The position numbers and the translations under genes are program-made. Positions 13,601-22,249 of a stretch of DNA of 64,000 bases are shown piece by piece; position 1 is the stretch's first letter, and each line of letters opens with the position of its first letter. Under the pieces are notes generated by a model. That model ran no database searches, was not told the origin of the DNA, and worked only from the letters and a program-made list of their open reading frames with translations. Source of the DNA: Mesocentrotus franciscanus (lineage: Eukaryota; Echinodermata; Echinoidea; Camarodonta; Strongylocentrotidae); the NCBI GenBank assembly GCA_037976565.1, contig CP137684.1, positions 21,862,814 to 21,926,813 on the forward strand. Reading direction: 5' to 3'.

Positions 13601-16600
13601 GTTCATGTTATGTAGCTATTGTTATCATAATTCTTTACTGGTTCCATGTTATAATTATATTGTTACCTATTTGGCATAGAATTATGATTTTCTGCAGCTA
13701 AATGAATGATAAATGTACACTGCTGGTAATAAATAAATGATAAATGTAAACTGCTGGTAATAAATGAATGATAAATGTAAACTGCTGGTAATAAATGAAT
13801 GATAAATGTAAACTGCTGGTAATAAATGAATGATAAATGTACGCTGTTGGTCGTAAAATGAATGATAAATGTACACTGTTGGTAATAAATGAATGATAAA
13901 TGTACGCTGTTGGTAATAAATGAATGATAAATGTACGCTGTTGGTAATAAATGAATGATAAATGTACGCTGTTGGTAATAAATGAATGATAAATGTACAC
14001 TGCTGGTAATAAATGAATGATAAATGTACACTGTTGGTAATAAACGAATGATAAATGCACTCGCGTTGACTGTAGCTCATTTACTGAAAGACTAAAGACT
14101 TATTGATTGTATTTTTCAGACGTGGAAGGTGGAGTATGGTCACACTGACTTGAACAGTGTGTGGAAGAGAGATTTCACCGCTTGCTTCTGTGATGGCGAT
14201 AAAAGACTCAAGTTTGTGGTTGCCGGTGACAACAAGAATAGATGCCTGGTAAGAAACATTCTTCGTATCATTTTATAAAGAAAAGTTTGAGTTCTGAAAA
14301 TGATGAAAATGATGAAAATTAATTTGTTAGCATGCTCAACTTCTTCATGTCAGTTTGGAAGGTTATCATAGTAGAAATGTCCCCTGAAAAGGTTTGCTCT
14401 TCATATTCTACCTACATGTATGACAAGGAAGAGTTGAACATTTTGGACCAAACATTCATGCCGAATGTGTGTGTAGTCCCATATACACATTTCTGTGTGC
14501 AGTGCAAGATGGAGTTTTTTTTTCTTTTCATTTTGGTCATTCCCAGACTTCCCAGTATTCTCTTATTTTTTAATATTTAATTCTTACTTGATCAGTCTGT
14601 TTTGTATTTGAATTCAATTCTTCTATAATCCACATTTCCCAATAGACCAGTTTCGTAATGTACCGGTACCGGTAATCAAATTTAATGCATAAATCTTTAT
14701 TAAGTGCCATATTTAATTCACCTGTTATTAATAATTGTATTTTAATAGTCAGAATGGGAATTGCATACGTTAATTGTTACTGGGTAGGACAAACATTATG
14801 GCTTGTCACTTTTTTAATGAATATGTATGAATATATAGACGCGACGTAGCAGGCACTGCGGATTGAATGTTTCACAATCCATGGCCAGAACCCAACTTTC
14901 TGACATAATGGTAATAATTTTGTTTACCCACTGTTCTTCCTGCATGCCCTGCAATTATTATAACCCTGGCTAGTAATTGCCTGGGTGGAGAGTGGCAAAT
15001 GTGGATTAATGTCTTGCCTGAAGATGTAAATGCTGGGCTAGGATTTGAACCCTCAACCCTTAGATTGAGAGTCAAAGGAATGAACCACTATACCACGACA
15101 CCTCCACTACTTTACTGTAATCAGTTTAATTGTTGTATTAACAGGTGACTGACGGTAGAAATGCTGATCAGACCTTTGTTGTAAGTGAGGAATCTCGAAG
15201 GATCAGAGCATTTGCGTTGACAAGTGATAATACCAAGGTGGCTTATGGATCAGATGGAGGTGAAGTCAAGGTAAACATCCTTGAATTATCAGTGTCATTA
15301 TGTAACCATATTTATGCATAGACTTTGTGAAGCGCCTCGATACAAATTATTTCATTCACCTTTTACGAATATGTATCTCAATAGTCGGAATTCAAATTGT
15401 ATATTAGTTGTTGCTAGGTAGCACAAACATGGCTTGCCTACCTAACAACATGTAATATATGGAATTTGAATTCTGACTATTAAAATACGATTATTCATAA
15501 CAAGTGAATAAATAATTTGTATTGCGGCGCTTAAGTATAAATTTGGTTACATGACGAAAATGGCCTTTTGCTCTGGGCTATATTTTGTCAAAAGTATAGG
15601 GTTACTCTGTTAGGCTTATAGTTGCAGTTGTTGTTTAGGGATGGGGTTTTATGTTAGGTTTAGGGATGGGTCCAGGATTCAAGTTGGGACTCCCATTATT
15701 GTATGAGGGTGATGACAAATCAAATTTGGCAGGAGCATGTGTCGTACAACCTGTGGTGTGCCAGCCCGAGGGCTTGACCTCAAAGTTTGGTCAAAATTTT
15801 CTCTTTTTTAGTTATGTAATTAAAATGAAGACATATATACATGCCAAGTGATTGCAAAAATAATTGTCAATTTGTAGATTAGAGAAAGGGAGACGAGACA
15901 GAAAGGAGAGAACGAGAAACACTGATATAGAGGCAGAAGTGTGACTGTGTAGAGGAAGAAGAGATTATAAATGACATAATAAGTGAGTGGATTGATTACC
16001 GGTAACTAAATACTGTAATAAACACTGTACTGCTATTGATTAATGCAGGTCATTATTATTTACATGTGCAGTACTCAATTCTGTACCCATCCATATTTCA
16101 AACAGGTAGCAAATGTAGAAACGCATGCTGTAGAACGTTCTCTTGAAGCCCACACCAAGGAAGTCCGTCAGTGCCTGTTCACCAGGACGGGCTACACACT
16201 TGTCACCTGCTCAAGTGATGGTCTCATCAAGGTAAGTGCTTTGATACTGTCTCTTTAATTGTTTAAATAACCAGAGAGGAAAGTGCCTTTGAATGTCTAT
16301 CATGGATTTTATTCTTCTGTATCTTATGATATGATACCTTGGACTGACAGGGTGTCAAATGAAGAAGTGCTCAATAAGGCATGTGTCGATAGATCCCTCC
16401 TTAACATCATAAGGAAGACAACTTCAGAGAAGGCACAGAAAACAGGTAAGATGGAGGGGAAGAGAAGTAGAGGGAGACAGCGCATCAAATACATGGATAA
16501 GTTCATTGGGCTGACTGGTAACAGAAGTAATGTCACATTACAAAGAACCAGAGATAGAAGTAGACGGAAAGCCTTGATCGCCAATGTTTGGAACAGACAA

Positions 16601-17228
16601 GGCACCTAGCAAGCAAACAAGCATATCTTATGTACTCATAACTTTACCATAACTCATGAAAGGCTGCTTACACCAGGAAAATTAACAATGATAATGATAA
16701 TTGAAATATTAAATGAATAAATACAAAATGATAAAATGATACAAAATACAAAACAGAAAACAATTATAACAAAATCAGAAGATGAGAATGATTTAATCAT
16801 CATGGTGTGCGAGATGATACCATAGTCATATTTACTTTGTATTGAACAACAAAATTAAAATAACAATTGGATGGAATGATCAATTTGATGTCCATTTTCT
16901 TTTTCACCAATGTTTGTATGTAGATCTGGCCTGAAGGAGGGGATGTGATTGAGTGTAGAGGTCATACAGGAGCTATTACACAGTGTCAGTTATATGAGAA
17001 TGATACCAGGATACTGTCATCATCACATGACGCCACATTAAAGGTATGATTTAACAATATCTCTTGTATTCCCCTCTCTCTTTCTACTTCCCCTCTCTCC
17101 CTCTCTCTCTCTTCCCCTCTCTCTCTTCCCCTCTCTTTCTTTCTACCCTCTCTCTCCCCTCTCTCTTTCTCTTCTCCTCTTTCTCCCTTTCTCTCTTTCC
17201 CCTCTCTCTCTCTCCCCTCTCTCTCTCC

Positions 17229-17259
<31 letters not shown>

Positions 17260-17303
17260 TCCCCTCTCTCTCTCCCCTCTCTCCCTCTCTCTCTCTCCCT
17301 CTT

Positions 17304-17334
<31 letters not shown>

Positions 17335-20300
17335 CCTCTCTCTCTCTCCCTCTCTCTCTCCCCTCTCTCTCTCCCTCTCTCTCTTTCTCTATCCTGCTGT
17401 ACATGGACGGTATCTATCTAAAGACACTCTCTTTCTCTTACAGCACATTGAGTGCAAGGTCTTCTGTCTTTCGCCATCTCATTTTCTCTCTCTCTCTCTC
17501 TCTCTCTTCACTTTTTCTCTATCTCACTCTCCTTATTTTTTCTCTCCTCTAACTCTCTCGCTATCTCCTCCCTTCATTCTCTCTTTCATGCTCTTTCTTC
17601 TCCATTTTTGGCCACTTTCCTTTTGTAAACTTTTGAGAATAATCACAGGTACAGTCCCAAGTTTTATTGCACAGAAGTAAAAGTATTTTCTGGAGAAAAT
17701 TATCTACATGGATCTTATCTCTCCTCCATTAATACCAAGATTTACTTTGCAGACATACAGAACATGTACTAAATACACTGATTATCTCTTTATGATTATA
17801 GAAATGCGATATTGTGATATTTTTTCTTTTTACAGATCTGGGAGTTGAGTACTGGTAATTGCTTAGCAACTATCAAGGCCCATAATGATTGGATTTTCAT
17901 GTGTGCTATTTCTCCTGATCACTCAATGGTTGCGTCCGTGTCAGTTGATAAAACCGCTAAGGTATGAGAAAGTCTCTCTCACTCTTCTCCCTCTTTCTCC
18001 TCTCGTTCCCTCTCTCCAGTCACTTTCTCTTTTCATCTCTCACTCTGTCTGCCTGTCTGCATCTCTCATGTCTCTGTGTAACTCATTTCTTTCATTGTTT
18101 TGGGTCATTAAAACAGCTTAGTTACATGTATGTGTAAGTCTCTCTCCTCCACCCCCCCCCCTCTCTCTCTCACTTTTGCTTTCTACCCCCTCTCTCTCAT
18201 TATCTCTCTTGCATTTCTTTCCTTTTAATTTAACATTTAAATTAAAAACACCTTAGTTACAGGTATACCTCAGTCTTTCTCTCTTCCCTCTCCCCTCCAA
18301 CTTCTCTCTCTCTCTCTCTCGCTCCCCCCTTCTCTCTCTCGCATTATCTGTCTTTGCATTTCTTTCCTTTTCAATTTAATTTTTAATAGTTCACATTAGC
18401 ATGTGGGACCTCAATAATGATGAAAGAAAATCCAAAACTTTCATACATACGTGTCATTCTATTGCAGTTTCTTTAAAAATACATCTATACCTGTAAAAGG
18501 GTTGATAGATTTTAAATATCATATCTTTATTCTCTTTAATTCAAGATTAATTTTCTTACAAGCTTGTTATAGAAATTGCATGAAAGTGGTGGGGAACCTC
18601 TAAACATTTTTTTGAAGTAATTTCTGAACTGATTTTCTTTCAATCATGGCACAGGTTTGGGATCTTCAGTCTCACAAGCTCAGAAAGGTATTGGATAATC
18701 ACATTGATAGTGTGCGGACATGTCGCTTCTCACCAGACTCTACTCTGCTAGCTACGGGAGATGACAGTGGGATTGTAAGGGTAAGGTTTCTCTCAGTCCC
18801 ACACATAGGCCCTTCCGTAGCTTCCTGTCCAGGATTGGGTTCCTAAGTCCCATCCATAGCTTCTTGTGCAGGATTGGGCTCCTAAGTCCCATCCATAGCT
18901 TCTTGTGCAGGATTGGGCTCCTAAGTCCCATTCATAGCTTCCTGTCCAGGATTGGGTTCCTACGTCCCATCCATAGCTTCTTGTGCAGGATTGGGCTCCT
19001 AAGTCCCATCCATAGCTTCTTGTGCAGGACTGGGCTCCTAAGTCACATTCATAGCTTCCTGTGCAGGATTGGGTTCCTACGTCCCATCCATATCTTCTTG
19101 TGCAGGATTGGGATCCTAAGTCCCGCCCATAGCTATCTTTATGTATGCAGGGGAGTGAAGAGAGCACTACAGCATATCTATTAATCTTTAATATCACCTC
19201 AGTTATAAAAAAAATTATAAAAAATCCTTGTTAGTCGCATGGTTCATTATTCTATAATTCATGGCCCTAAATGTATAACATGATTACATAAATCTCCTTT
19301 GCCAAGGCATTCATGAGTCTAAGAACTAAGAACATACAATATTCCTAATTCTGCTAATTCTATTAAGAGATTCTTATTTTTAGTTGTAGAAGGTTGGCAA
19401 ATATAGTAGAGATACTTATTAGCATCTTCTTATTTTCTGTAGATCTGGAACATTTCAAGTGGTGATGAAGTTGGGAAATGTCATAAGCACAAATCTTGGG
19501 TGACTGACATAAAATTCTCTCCTGATGCTAAGATTGTTATGACTGCAGGAGAGAATGTCAAGGTAAGTAACATGTTACCATGGTAAAATGACATTATAAA
19601 TATCGTTACACAGTTATAGTCATCTACATGTACAACTTATATGTGAGTTTAGACTAATGGAAATATCTCTAACAGTATGCTTTGCATTCTTAAATGTCTT
19701 ATTGAAATCACAAATGTTACCATGGTGACATGGCCATTTAATTAATGTAAGTGTCATTTCATAGTTATAGTTAAGGTCTACAACTTTTCTGATTTCAGAT
19801 TTTTGAAAATGTTTCCAATAGTTAGACATTTCTATGTCTCATTGAAATCACACATTAGGAATCTCCAAGATGTTGGGTCAATGAATAATATTGGTCATCT
19901 GAAATTCATTATTTCAGAGTGTGGGGTGGGGTGGGGAGGGGGATAGTTATTGTCCTGGCTTTTGAAATATTTATGTGATATGTTTAAAATGAGTAAGGCT
20001 TTGTCCCCCCTCCCCCCGAATTAACAATTGTCACCTGAAATTCATTAATTTAGAGTGTGGGGGTGGGGTGTCGGGTGTGGGGATGGAATGGGGGTGTGTG
20101 GGGGTGGGTATAGTTATGAGTTAGGCATTGTTCCCTCCTCTAGAATATACAATGTAACAAAAAAAAACCCATTAAAAACCAACACAGTAAAAGACTACCT
20201 GTATACTACTATGCTTGACTCTGTGGGTTTGACTTGTGTTATGTTCTGACTTGTCTTTGCTTACAGTGGTGGTTGCTAGACGGTACGCCTCTACAGACCT

Positions 20301-20455
20301 TCCATGTACGAGGCACATTCATCAGACAGGTACAAGCCAGCCCATCCTTCCAAACCTTTGTGACCATCGACAGCGCTGGCATCCTGTATCTGATGTGCAG
20401 GGTCAAACCAAATCATAAAGAGAATGGGGATACCAGGGAAGTTATATACGTCTAG
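925..20455 (+). CDS. APAF1: Apaf-1-like apoptosome scaffold gene, 3' part (19 exons, 5' end outside window)
   Basis: Apaf-1 binds cytochrome c and (d)ATP in the cytosol and assembles the apoptosome that activates caspase-9. Exons by splice consensus: 925-1037, 1423-1609, 1933-2116, 3370-3543, 6197-6436, 6878-7056, 7844-7970, 8539-8796, 9316-9438, 10447-10701, 13319-13444, 14120-14248, 15145-15270, 16106-16231, 16924-17043, 17836-17961, 18655-18780, 19443-19562, 20267-20455 (stop TAG). All junction phases agree and the sum is 3028 nt, about 1008 residues. That is close to the part of vertebrate Apaf-1 following Walker B. Order: kinase-2 LLILDDVW, LTTRD-type RNBS-B (here VTTRDRGVTDRV), GSPLVISIIGALL, winged helix and helical domain, then about 15 WD40 blades ending in a WW-LLDG blade. 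CARD and P-loop exons are not in the window. Orthology is confident from domain order and residue similarity along the whole length; expression and exact 5' structure are unseen. Confidence 0.93.
1095..1330. repeat. (GAT/GGT)n trinucleotide microsatellite
   Basis: Imperfect GATGAT/GGTGGT runs in an Apaf-1 intron. The open frame of Met/Val/Ile across it is a by-product of the repeat. Confidence 0.9.
1933..3543 (+). CDS. APAF1: Apaf-1 exons: winged-helix domain
   Basis: Exon 1933-2116 (after CCCAG, donor GTGAGT) encodes WKYYLDKLTRKRY and the segment ending FAIFAEDVPIPAS. Exon 3370-3543 encodes VLGVMHGEEQESIEDM to IHDLQLDFLTEQYKGDIQ, which holds the conserved winged-helix HDLQ.DFL signature of Apaf-1 (the MHD-like position). 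Both junctions keep phase. The 1253-nt intron between them carries a minus-strand SINE and a foldback element. Confidence 0.92.
2754..3077 (-). mobile_element. tRNA-derived SINE (minus strand)
   Basis: Read on the minus strand it begins GGAGTGTCGTGGTCGAGTGG, a pol III A box, with a B box GGTTCGAATCC about 45 nt on. A body follows, then the tail TTACATCATT-like/AATAATGATATTCC region with ATAGCGC. It sits in the Apaf-1 intron 2117-3369. Related copies are at 14907, 38978 and 39590. Confidence 0.75.
3130..3247. mobile_element. Foldback/MITE hairpin (GGCCCCGTTGCATAAAAC ends)
   Basis: Near-perfect inverted repeat of about 118 bp. The left arm GCCCCGTTGCATAAAACTTA pairs with the right arm TAAGTTTTATGCTACGGGGC. 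The centre pairs through CCATCAA/TTGATGG. Confidence 0.8.
3975..3992. repeat. (AG)n microsatellite
   Basis: Short pure AG run in the intron 3544-6196. The sequence around it, 3570-4650, is AT-rich with no recognised gene. Confidence 0.8.
5214..5560. repeat. Two-copy 180-bp direct repeat
   Basis: The unit beginning TCGAATATTTGTGGGGCCCC occurs at 5214 and 5394, almost identical over about 165 bp. It directly abuts the long palindrome at 5565. Confidence 0.92.
5565..5744. mobile_element. Long near-perfect palindrome (foldback element)
   Basis: Arms 5581-5638 and 5666-5723 are perfect reverse complements over 58 nt, separated by a 27-nt GC-rich loop. Outer arms ATATCGACTGCT (5565) and AGCAGTCGATAT (5733-5744) pair around a small mismatched bulge. 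GC-rich within an AT-rich intron. It codes for nothing recognisable. Confidence 0.92.
6197..7056 (+). CDS. APAF1: Apaf-1 exons: superhelical (HD2) domain
   Basis: Exon 6197-6436 encodes DMNKKLVDGFHNHC through the YLAAHMAQAEEFAELTKI helix repeat, exactly 80 codons. Exon 6878-7056 encodes AKDIVSQFQYFVSVNAHLL to KQNGFYVEW. They align with the helical arm linking the winged helix to the WD40 propellers. The second exon ends in phase 2 at GTAAGT. Its 3' half is repeated three more times, in decayed form, in the intron that follows. Confidence 0.9.
7126..7575 (+). pseudogene. Three decayed copies of the 3' half of the preceding Apaf-1 exon
   Basis: Segments starting near 7126, 7289 and 7455 resemble the exon sequence starting at 6962 (CAACTTGCCCTTCTACAAGC... 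ACTGGTCAAAGC... GGTTTCTAC...) and also the AAGTCAAAGGTCAAAGG after the donor. The period is 163-166 bp. The copies carry stops or altered donors, so they look non-functional. They lie inside intron 7057-7843. Confidence 0.85.
7844..10701 (+). CDS. APAF1: Apaf-1 exons: WD40 blades 1-6
   Basis: Exons 7844-7970 (one blade, ending LSCGEDGYVK), 8539-8796 (two blades, HNDWVNWCEISPDGQ... and WLKAIFSHDGTKIAMCSQDG), 9316-9438 (one blade, YIISCSDDTKAK) and 10447-10701 (two blades, GHTTSVISASPSPDGQYV and CEFCPKGDVIAG). Each exon starts at a strand with WD-like residues and ends right after the blade's last strand, in phase 0. The blades are inferred to form the cytochrome-c-sensing propellers, as in known Apaf-1. 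Confidence 0.9.
8870..9290. repeat. ATGTTAGTAAT minisatellite
   Basis: About 40 imperfect copies of a 10-11-bp unit ATGTTAGTAAT, variants with G/T at the sixth base from the end, in the intron just before the 9316 exon. Confidence 0.95.
9640..9837 (-). mobile_element. tRNA-derived SINE (minus strand)
   Basis: On the minus strand it starts GGAGGCGCGATAGCTCAGTT (tRNA 5' end and A box), then CTCGTAA in the anticodon-loop position and GGGTTCGAAACC (B box). After this comes a conserved body ending TTCTTAGCAGTCAGG. The anticodon-stem pairing has decayed, so it is not a working tRNA. The copy at 27743 is the same family. Confidence 0.85.
10735..11180 (+). mobile_element. LINE reverse-transcriptase C-terminal fragment
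   Basis: Broken frames read SLNLNLRKRVVKCLVWSVAL, GSETWTIRRAEE, then TKEEVLDRVNERRSFRKTIW and LIGHILRGDKILRDI...GKWGRGRYR. This is the characteristic tail of non-LTR retrotransposon RT ORFs. A frame break near 10870 and missing upstream domains show that it is a 5'-truncated relic. It lies in Apaf-1 intron 10702-13318. Confidence 0.8.
11394..13248. mobile_element. 1.86-kb DNA transposon with ~34-bp TIRs and 7-bp TSD
   Basis: The left end CAAAGAGATAACACAACATG (11394) is matched by the reverse complement of the right end ending CATGTTGTGATATCTCTTTG (13248). Similarity continues for about 34 bp. The 7-bp direct repeat GTAAGGG flanks it at 11387-11393 and 13249-13255. A second inverted pair GTGAGCATGCGCAGTT (11530 / 12994) lies inside. 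A decayed frame at 11597-11765 reads MADNTDSE, then after one frame break FDLDDELSLLSEIDEL; it may be the N-terminus of a transposase-associated protein. No catalytic domain seen, so the superfamily is undecided. Confidence 0.8.
13319..16231 (+). CDS. APAF1: Apaf-1 exons: WD40 blades 7-10
   Basis: Four single-blade exons: 13319-13444 (LWETRRYKPVAVFKGHSSWV... SASDDETVR), 14120-14248 (degenerate blade TWKVEYGHTDLNSV, few WD consensus residues), 15145-15270 (VTDGRNADQTFVV... YGSDGGEVK) and 16106-16231 (EAHTKEVRQCLFTRTGYTLV... SSDGLIK). The lengths are 126, 129, 126 and 126 nt, all phase 0. The degenerate second blade matches a similarly degenerate position in vertebrate Apaf-1, so it is probably not decay. 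Confidence 0.9.
13690..14060. repeat. 31-bp minisatellite
   Basis: About 11-12 copies of TGAATGATAAATGTACACTG plus CTGGTAATAAA (31 bp). Because 31 is not a multiple of 3 and the minus strand lacks stops, all three minus frames stay open. These ORFs are not genes. Confidence 0.95.
14680..14800. mobile_element. Partial copy of the 15300 foldback family
   Basis: Shares TGTATTTTAATAGTCAGAAT and GGTAGGACAAACATTATGGC-like stretches with the right half of the complete foldback at 15300-15552. Only one arm is visible here. Confidence 0.5.
14907..15105 (-). mobile_element. tRNA-derived SINE (minus strand)
   Basis: Minus strand begins GGAGGTGTCGTGGTATAGTGG (A box) and has a B box GGTTCAAATCC. The body CCACTCTCCACCCAGG is shared with the copy at 2754. 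It lies in Apaf-1 intron 14249-15144. Confidence 0.75.
15300..15552. mobile_element. Foldback MITE, ~253 bp
   Basis: Inverted arms run from ATGTAACCATATTTATGCAT (15300) to AATTTGGTTACAT (15552), through AAGCGCC.../...GGCGCTT and GAATTCAAATT/AATTTGAATTC. The arms differ at several sites, so it is an older copy. Confidence 0.8.
16335..16612 (+). mobile_element. LINE reverse-transcriptase C-terminal fragment
   Basis: Frame reads DRVSNEEVLNKACVDRSLLN then KMEGKRSRGRQRIKYMD and RDRSRRKALIANVWNRQGT, the same RT tail type as at 10735, with the LGHILRGD block deleted. A 5'-truncated relic in intron 16232-16923. Confidence 0.7.
16924..20455 (+). CDS. APAF1: Apaf-1 exons: WD40 blades 11-15 and stop
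   Basis: Exons 16924-17043 (IWPEGGDVIECRGHTGAI), 17836-17961 (IWELSTGNCLATIKAHNDWI... SVDKTAK), 18655-18780 (VWDLQSHKLRKV... TGDDSGIVR), 19443-19562 (IWNISSGDEVGKCHKHKSWV... TAGENVK) and the last exon 20267-20455 (WWLLDGTPLQTFHVRGTF... SAGILYL, stop TAG). Blades of 40-42 residues each end at a clean phase-0 donor. The last exon runs about 12 residues past the usual Apaf-1 C-terminus. Confidence 0.92.
17070..17570. repeat. (CT)n-rich polypyrimidine tract
   Basis: About 500 nt of CTCTCTCTCC, strongly strand-biased, in Apaf-1 intron 17044-17835. Smaller tracts occur at 17960-18180 and 18295-18345. Open frames across it are compositional. Confidence 0.95.
18795..19135. repeat. 39-bp minisatellite, open on both strands
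   Basis: About 8 copies of AGGATTGGGTTCCTAAGTCC plus CATCCATAGCTTCTTGTGC (39 bp). It starts 15 nt after the donor of Apaf-1 exon 18655-18780. The unit is 13 codons, so open frames run on both strands. Each copy has a CAG that could resemble an acceptor. Confidence 0.92.
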
Positions 20456-20539
20456 GCCAAGGTAGTAGCTCGTATAGTCGGGGTTTCCAGCTATCTCTTA
20501 AATCTGGGAAAACATGGAATATGAAAATGAGTTTTCCCT

Positions 20540-20960
20540 TATTTCCAGTCCTGTTTTTCCAGTTCAGATGTTTGAAACCATTGACAAGCAGTAGTCTGGT
20601 ATCCTATATCTGATGTGCAGGGTCAGTCCCAATCATATAGAGAATGGGGATGCTAGGGAAGTTTTATACGTCTAGCTCGAGCAACTATCTCGTATAGTCA
20701 GGGTTTCCCAGCTATCCTTGAACTTGAGGGAAATCTGTAAAAAGAGATCTATTTCCAGTCCCTCGTTTCCAGTCCAGACATTTGTAACCATCAACAGTAC
20801 TGGTATTCTATATCTCACATGCAGGGTTAAACCAAATCATTAAGAGAACAGGACGCTATTTATGTATAGACGCCGCTCATTCTCCTATATGTGTACATGT
20901 GCAGGGTTAAACCAAATCATAAAGAGACCGGGCGCTATTTATGTATAGACGGCACTTTTA
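20540..20960 (+). pseudogene. Tandem partial duplications of the terminal Apaf-1 exon
   Basis: Exon sequence from 20351 (CAAACCTTTGTGACCATCGA) recurs from 20565 and again from 20775, a period of 210-214 bp, each time including the LYLMCRV-coding stretch. The first copy ends with the same ATACGTCTAG stop context. A further short duplicate of about 75 bp begins near 20901. All lie after the stop codon, in the presumed 3' UTR. Confidence 0.88.
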
Positions 20961-21025
20961 TCTCCTTTACATGTACATGTATTTCTAGAATGAGATCAGT
21001 CATACAGTCCTACCACTATATTAAA

Positions 21026-21031
21026 AATAAA
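21026..21031 (+). promoter_or_regulatory. Candidate polyadenylation signal of Apaf-1
   Basis: AATAAA 571 nt after the stop codon. It is the first canonical hexamer seen, but further ones exist (for example near 22810), so the true 3' end is unknown. Confidence 0.3.
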
Positions 21032-21400
21032 CATAATTTATAGGCAGGTAGTTGCTATTTGCAGTCTTATGAAAATGTAAAGTTTACTTTGCTTTTAGAG
21101 ATAGAAAGAGGCTGTATAGCAACGTACTTAAAGATTGTTCTACAGAGTGGAAATATTCTTTTTGAAATTTATGGACTTGCCTCCTGAAGAGTACTACAAT
21201 TTGCAATTTAATTTCATATCATTTCGGTACACACATACATGTAGCTATTTCTCATCAATTTTGTAAGATCAATTACTTTGTTGTATGTTTGATTTTTATA
21301 TACAATGCAAGCTCTTCCAGGGATTTTTGTTGTTGTGATATTACTTTTTTACTTCTGATTCAGAATATTGATTTTCTTATTACATATCAAATATATAAGA

Positions 21401-21573
21401 CCTGGGCCCGTCTTAAAAAGAGTTGCAATTAATCCAAATCAATCGCAAGGCCTCCAATCAATCGCAAGTTTGCAGTCTCCTATCTCTAAAATGTACATAG
21501 TTGCGATTCTAATCAATCGCAAATAAGTTGCAATTAATACAGGTATTAAAGGTTTATAAGACGGGGCCCGGGT
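21401..21573. mobile_element. Foldback MITE (CTGGGCCCGTCTTA ends)
   Basis: Left end CTGGGCCCGTCTTA pairs with right end TAAGACGGGGCCCGGG. GTTGCAATTAAT/TTGCAATTAAT and AATCGCAA blocks are repeated inside. The ends are like those at 3130. Confidence 0.75.
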
Positions 21574-22021
21574 AGTCATATTAATTCATTTGTGATTTTA
21601 CCATGCAATATATTCCAGGGTATAAGGTATTTTCTTTTGTAGGTTTTCATGAGAGCTGTTGTGAATAGCAAAATATGAAAGTGCCTTTTTCAATACTTAT
21701 TCACATACTGAATGGCCAGTAGGGTTTAAAAAAGGACCATTGCAAAAGAAAGGTCCTCGGGGTCCTGGGGTGAACTGCATTACATTGATTTTGCCCCGGC
21801 AGTTTATACATTTCATCTTTAAAAATGATTGCATTCTTGAAATGATTACCAGTTTTTATTATCAATGATCATTAGATAGTTACACTATTGGAGCAGAAGA
21901 TAGAATATGTGGGCCCACCCACCGTTGTGTAATTCTATATGAATGTTGGGACAGTTTTGTTAAACAAGGTGTAGAAATTTTTAATAGTTTCCTCTGTTTC
22001 CAGCAGCTACACCTCTATAAT

Positions 22022-22247
22022 AGACCGGTTTACTTACATATTCAAATTTATGGATGTTTCCAGGGGACCTAGTGACGAGTTATTCCAGTAACTTGTTAAT
22101 TAATAAATGAACTGCAATACTTGGAATTCAGACTGCATACATTACTTGTTGGTATGTCTGGCAAGCCTCGGCCAAGCATTCTGGTTGTCAAGAACAACCT
22201 TTGCTTAAAAAGTATGCCTAAAATTTGAATATGTAAGTAACCGGTCT
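22022..22247. mobile_element. MITE with AGACCGGTTTACTTACATAT ends
   Basis: Left AGACCGGTTTACTTACATAT and right ATATGTAAGTAACCGGTCT are reverse complements apart from one base. The interior is unrecognised. It lies in the 3' flank of Apaf-1. Confidence 0.8.
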
Positions 22248-22249
22248 TT

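Noticed and set aside
13663..14080. Three overlapping minus-strand frames of 120-132 codons
   Set aside because: All come from the 31-bp repeat, the same peptide cycling through three frames.
17064..17552. 162-codon Leu/Ser/Pro frame and its Arg/Glu counterpart
   Set aside because: CT-rich low-complexity intron sequence.
18793..19197. Open frames on both strands, 106 and 134 codons
   Set aside because: Produced by the 39-bp repeat unit, which is a multiple of three.
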